DNA from: Acidobacteriota bacterium
GTDB lineage: Bacteria > Acidobacteriota > Thermoanaerobaculia > Multivoradales > SZUA-115
Direction: 5' to 3'
Length of the DNA: 33,048 nt
NCBI GenBank assembly: GCA_024277255.1
Contig: JAJRVQ010000197.1
Coordinates: 104,991 to 138,038 of the forward strand
Position 1 is the first letter of the stretch, and every line of letters begins with the position of its first letter. Made by a program: the position numbers and the translations under genes. The notes beneath the pieces were generated by a model. That model saw only the letters and a list, made by a program, of their open reading frames with translations, searched no databases and was not told the DNA's origin. This document shows, piece by piece, positions 30,844-33,048 of the stretch.

Positions 30844-31650
30844 CTATCTGGCCCTGAGCAAGCGCTCCGCGATCTCGTCCCCGTAGCCGGCGCGACGAAT
30901 CCTTGCCGCCGCTGTGGCGACATCGTATTCGAGACGCACGAAACGGACCGATCTAGCCGCGACCTCGAGGATGGCGAAAGCGGCCCGCTGATCTCCATCT
31001 CGGGGGAGTCCGACACTGCCGGGATTGAGGAAGCAATCGTTCGCCGCCGGCAAGCGATAGGTTCCATCCCGACCGTCCAATTCCTCGAAGCCCTGTTGAT
31101 CACAAACGAAGAGACACGGACGGTGAGTGTGTCCGTGAAGCACCAGGGCACCGGCCGGTGCGCCGAGAGATCTCAATGCCCGACGATTGATCTCGATACT
31201 GAGATCGTAGGTGTACGCGTAGCATCTCCTGGAATCCGCGACCGACCCGTGTACAGCCAGGGTTGCCTCCGCGAGGCGGGCAGCCAGAGGCAGAGATGCC
31301 AGCCGTTGCACCCACTCGGGACCGACCTGCTGCCGCGTCCACTCGATCGACCTGCGAGCCGCTGGCTTCAAGTTTCCACGGCTGAGGGCGAGAGACAGAT
31401 CGCCCAACATGTCTTCATGATTTCCGCGAATGGCGGCCCACCCACGATCTTCGAGAAGATCGACCACCGCCGCCGGAGAGGCACCGTAGCCGATGGCATC
31501 ACCGAGCACGATCGCCTGGCTGACCGACCGCGCGTCCAGCCACTCCACGACCATCGCCAGCGCTTCGATATTGGCGTGAATATCAGCCAACAGAGCCACC
31601 GGACGTAAGGGGTCGAGAGCCAGCTCAACGAAGCTTTCCAGACCGCTCAT
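30844..31650 (-). CDS. Calcineurin-like metallophosphoesterase (YfcE/MJ0936 type)
   Basis: A 268-aa protein. ATG 31650 overlaps the preceding gene's stop (TGATG); the longer frame upstream lies inside that gene. All metal-site motifs are present: ADIHAN (DxH), VLGDAIGYG (GD), RGNHED (GNHE), VHGS and HGHTH, with NPGSVGLPRDG near the end. The enzyme should be a dinuclear-metal phosphodiesterase or phosphatase acting on small molecules or phosphoproteins. It follows directly on a kinase-like gene, which makes an opposing kinase/phosphatase pair possible. Confidence 0.92.
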   Translation of the reverse strand: MSGLESFVELALDPLRPVALLADIHANIEALAMVVEWLDARSVSQAIVLGDAIGYGASPAAVVDLLEDRGWAAIRGNHEDMLGDLSLALSRGNLKPAARRSIEWTRQQVGPEWVQRLASLPLAARLAEATLAVHGSVADSRRCYAYTYDLSIEINRRALRSLGAPAGALVLHGHTHRPCLFVCDQQGFEELDGRDGTYRLPAANDCFLNPGSVGLPRDGDQRAAFAILEVAARSVRFVRLEYDVATAAARIRRAGYGDEIAERLLRAR

Positions 31651-32522
31651 CAGCCGTTGTTTGCCTTGCGTGCGTAGTCCAGTAGACGTAGCAGATGCTG
31701 CTGCAAAACCCGCTCCTTGGGCCACAAGATCCGGTTCTCGAGATCGGCGTCCAAGCCCCAGCGCGCTACCACGGCGGGAGGGTACTCCTCGATCGAAGTG
31801 GCGAGCCCATCGAGAAATGCCTCACGGGCTTGGATGGGATCGCCTGGGTACTCACGCAAGCGTAAGAGTGCTTGGATTCCCAGGGCTCCCTTTCCCTTCG
31901 CTCCGAAGCTTTCATCATCGACGTAGAAGAGACGATTGCCTTGCACACCGAAATTGTTTGGGTTGCAATCGAGTACTCTCCCGCTCCGCGCGGCAACCCG
32001 GAATGCCATCCGTAGTGCTTTCAAATAAAGTTCCCAGACTCTGTACCGCGATCCATCGGCACGGTTGAACAGGTCGCGCAGGATCGGTAGTTTCGGGGTC
32101 AGAGAGCAGGCCCAATAGGCTCCATCGCGGCCGCGGCTCAGAAACCAGCTACGCAGAGGATGATAGATGCCCAGGTCGAGGCGCTCGAACTCCTCAACCA
32201 GTTCCCCTTCCGCCTCTTGTGGAGAAAGAAACCTCTTCTGGAGACTGGCCTTTAGAAACTCCTCACCGATCTCGGCGAACACACCATAGTTTCCACCCGA
32301 GCCACCGTCGATGTTGGTGGAGCTGCGAAGGTCTGAGCGGTCGCGCGGCGCGGCCGCGCCAAGCCGCTTGATGAGCGAAAGCTCGGAACCTCGGGGAAGC
32401 ACAGCAATGATGTCCACTTGGGAACGGGGCATGCAGACCGGGGCTTCGCCAGCCCGACGGATTGACGGAGGCGGACTTTCATCCTGAAGCCGACTCCGTA
32501 ACTCTACCCGCCGCTGGTCCAC
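31650..32522 (-). CDS. Kinase-fold-like protein, paired with the Roadblock gene
   Basis: A 290-aa protein from GTG 32522. The frame is open to TTG 32627, but that extension overlaps the Roadblock gene by 55 bases and looks non-native, so the start is uncertain. In the C-terminal half, VLDCNPNNFG gives Asp185 and Asn190 in the D-x4-N spacing of kinase catalytic loops. LFYVDDES gives Asp202 at the place of the metal-binding Asp of DFG. The N-terminal part (SELSLIKRLGAAAPRD...) is less clear; K and G residues there could form a nucleotide site. Family not recognised with certainty; an aminoglycoside-phosphotransferase/HipA-like fold is the best guess. It shares its C-terminal blocks with the GTPase protein at 27439-29040. 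Confidence 0.65.
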   Translation of the reverse strand: MDQRRVELRSRLQDESPPPSIRRAGEAPVCMPRSQVDIIAVLPRGSELSLIKRLGAAAPRDRSDLRSSTNIDGGSGGNYGVFAEIGEEFLKASLQKRFLSPQEAEGELVEEFERLDLGIYHPLRSWFLSRGRDGAYWACSLTPKLPILRDLFNRADGSRYRVWELYLKALRMAFRVAARSGRVLDCNPNNFGVQGNRLFYVDDESFGAKGKGALGIQALLRLREYPGDPIQAREAFLDGLATSIEEYPPAVVARWGLDADLENRILWPKERVLQQHLLRLLDYARKANNG

Positions 32523-32572
32523 CGCCTGCTGTTGAAGCGGACCAGCGTCAGAAATTCCCGGTGCTGCCTGCC

Positions 32573-32896
32573 CTAGAAAGGGACCAGAGCAGTCGCCGCC
32601 GCGACCCGCGACTTGATGGCTGACCAACCCATGCCGATATTTCCAGGTTTACGAGTCACCAGGCAGAGAACAGCTTCACGCTCGGGGAGCTTGACTACAA
32701 AGTGATGGAGGGCGGCCGTCGAGAACTGAACCTCTTGCATGTAGTGCTCATCGGAGTCCTCGATGCCGCGTTGGATCTTGACCAACTCCTCGACTCGCAA
32801 GGTCTCTCGTCCCCGGTAGAGATTGGTGATTGCGGCCGAGACAGCCTCGAAATGATCGGTCGTGAAGTTCGATTTGAAATGACCACCGAGCATCAT
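32573..32896 (-). CDS. Roadblock/LC7-like protein 2 (N-terminally short)
   Basis: A 107-aa protein from ATG 32896 (MMLGGHFKSN). It aligns with the Roadblock protein at 26931-27332 from about its residue 27: GMMLGG vs GMLLGV, SDEHYMQEV vs SDEHYFNEI, and GNIGMGWSAIKSR vs ANLGMMLIKSR. The first helix and strand of the longer homolog are absent. In the same frame upstream there is DLSSG before the ATG and then a stop (TAG), so the coding sequence may once have been longer. A one-base loss near 32908-32913 would explain this (see findings). It is probably co-transcribed with the kinase-like, phosphoesterase and DUF420 genes. Confidence 0.7.
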   Translation of the reverse strand: MMLGGHFKSNFTTDHFEAVSAAITNLYRGRETLRVEELVKIQRGIEDSDEHYMQEVQFSTAALHHFVVKLPEREAVLCLVTRKPGNIGMGWSAIKSRVAAATALVPF

Positions 32897-32930
32897 TCCA
32901 GAGGAAAGGTCACTGCTGTCCCACTAACTT

Positions 32931-33048
32931 TCATGCAATCCCGAGGTGGAGCTGAAGAGGAATATCCGTTGCGACGGGATCAGGCGGTCTGAGGAGCTGT
33001 TCGAGCGGCCTTCGTTCGAACAAGTTGAGCTGGAGGAGGCGAAGAATC
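32931..33048 (-). CDS. 3' end of a minus-strand gene entering from the right edge
   Basis: One minus-strand frame is open from the window edge to a TGA at 32931-32933, giving 38 codons (ending LQLHLGIA). It has Leu/Arg-rich helical character. The stop overlaps an ATG (ATGA) that opens a 13-codon frame just before the Roadblock gene. With so little sequence the product cannot be named, and the call that it is coding rests on the overlap with the downstream start. Confidence 0.45.
   Translation of the reverse strand, partial: ILRLLQLNLFERRPLEQLLRPPDPVATDIPLQLHLGIA

Overview
The window is GC-rich and gene-dense, with no rRNA, tRNA or CRISPR array. Several traits recall Acidobacteriota of the Thermoanaerobaculia/Holophagae type: an ECF sigma factor of the PF07638/TIGR02999 kind coupled to a cytoplasmic Ser/Thr kinase, secreted tandem amidohydrolases, a TPR protein beside a small HTH protein, and RiPP genes with outer-membrane and lipoprotein genes. 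This placement is inferred from gene style only.

Left part (1-7701): the 3' end of a GH99-like glycosidase gene, then two tandem paralogous lipoproteins. Next is a compact module made of a 64-aa small protein with a duplicated IGSVIDPxG motif, a TPR protein and a convergent HTH regulator. Two same-orientation copies of a 75-76 bp hairpin repeat flank this module and carry compensatory base changes. A DUF3187-type outer-membrane protein and a convergent metF follow.

Middle part (8167-19520): an ECF sigma factor overlaps a Ser/Thr kinase. A palindromic 186-bp repeat follows, and then a class I lanthipeptide operon. It encodes a GAF-HlyD fusion adaptor, a C39-peptidase ABC exporter, a full-length LanB dehydratase, an 82-aa precursor with a GG leader and ten evenly spaced Cys, and a LanC cyclase. 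A hairpin between precursor and cyclase probably attenuates transcription. A second HlyD-like adaptor (minus strand) and a polyprenyl glycosylphosphotransferase lie next to it.

Right part (22257-33048): two overlapping secreted amidohydrolase genes hold three amidohydrolase-like modules, of which only one keeps a full metal site. Two convergent operons then form what looks like an undescribed signalling island. The plus operon encodes a Roadblock/LC7 protein, an MglA-like GTPase with a C-terminal kinase-like domain, and an ABC ATPase fused to a dual-specificity phosphatase. The minus operon encodes a second Roadblock protein, a stand-alone kinase-like protein resembling the GTPase C-terminus, a metallophosphoesterase and a DUF420 membrane protein. 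The shared Roadblock plus kinase-like pair is the main reason to read the two operons as one system.
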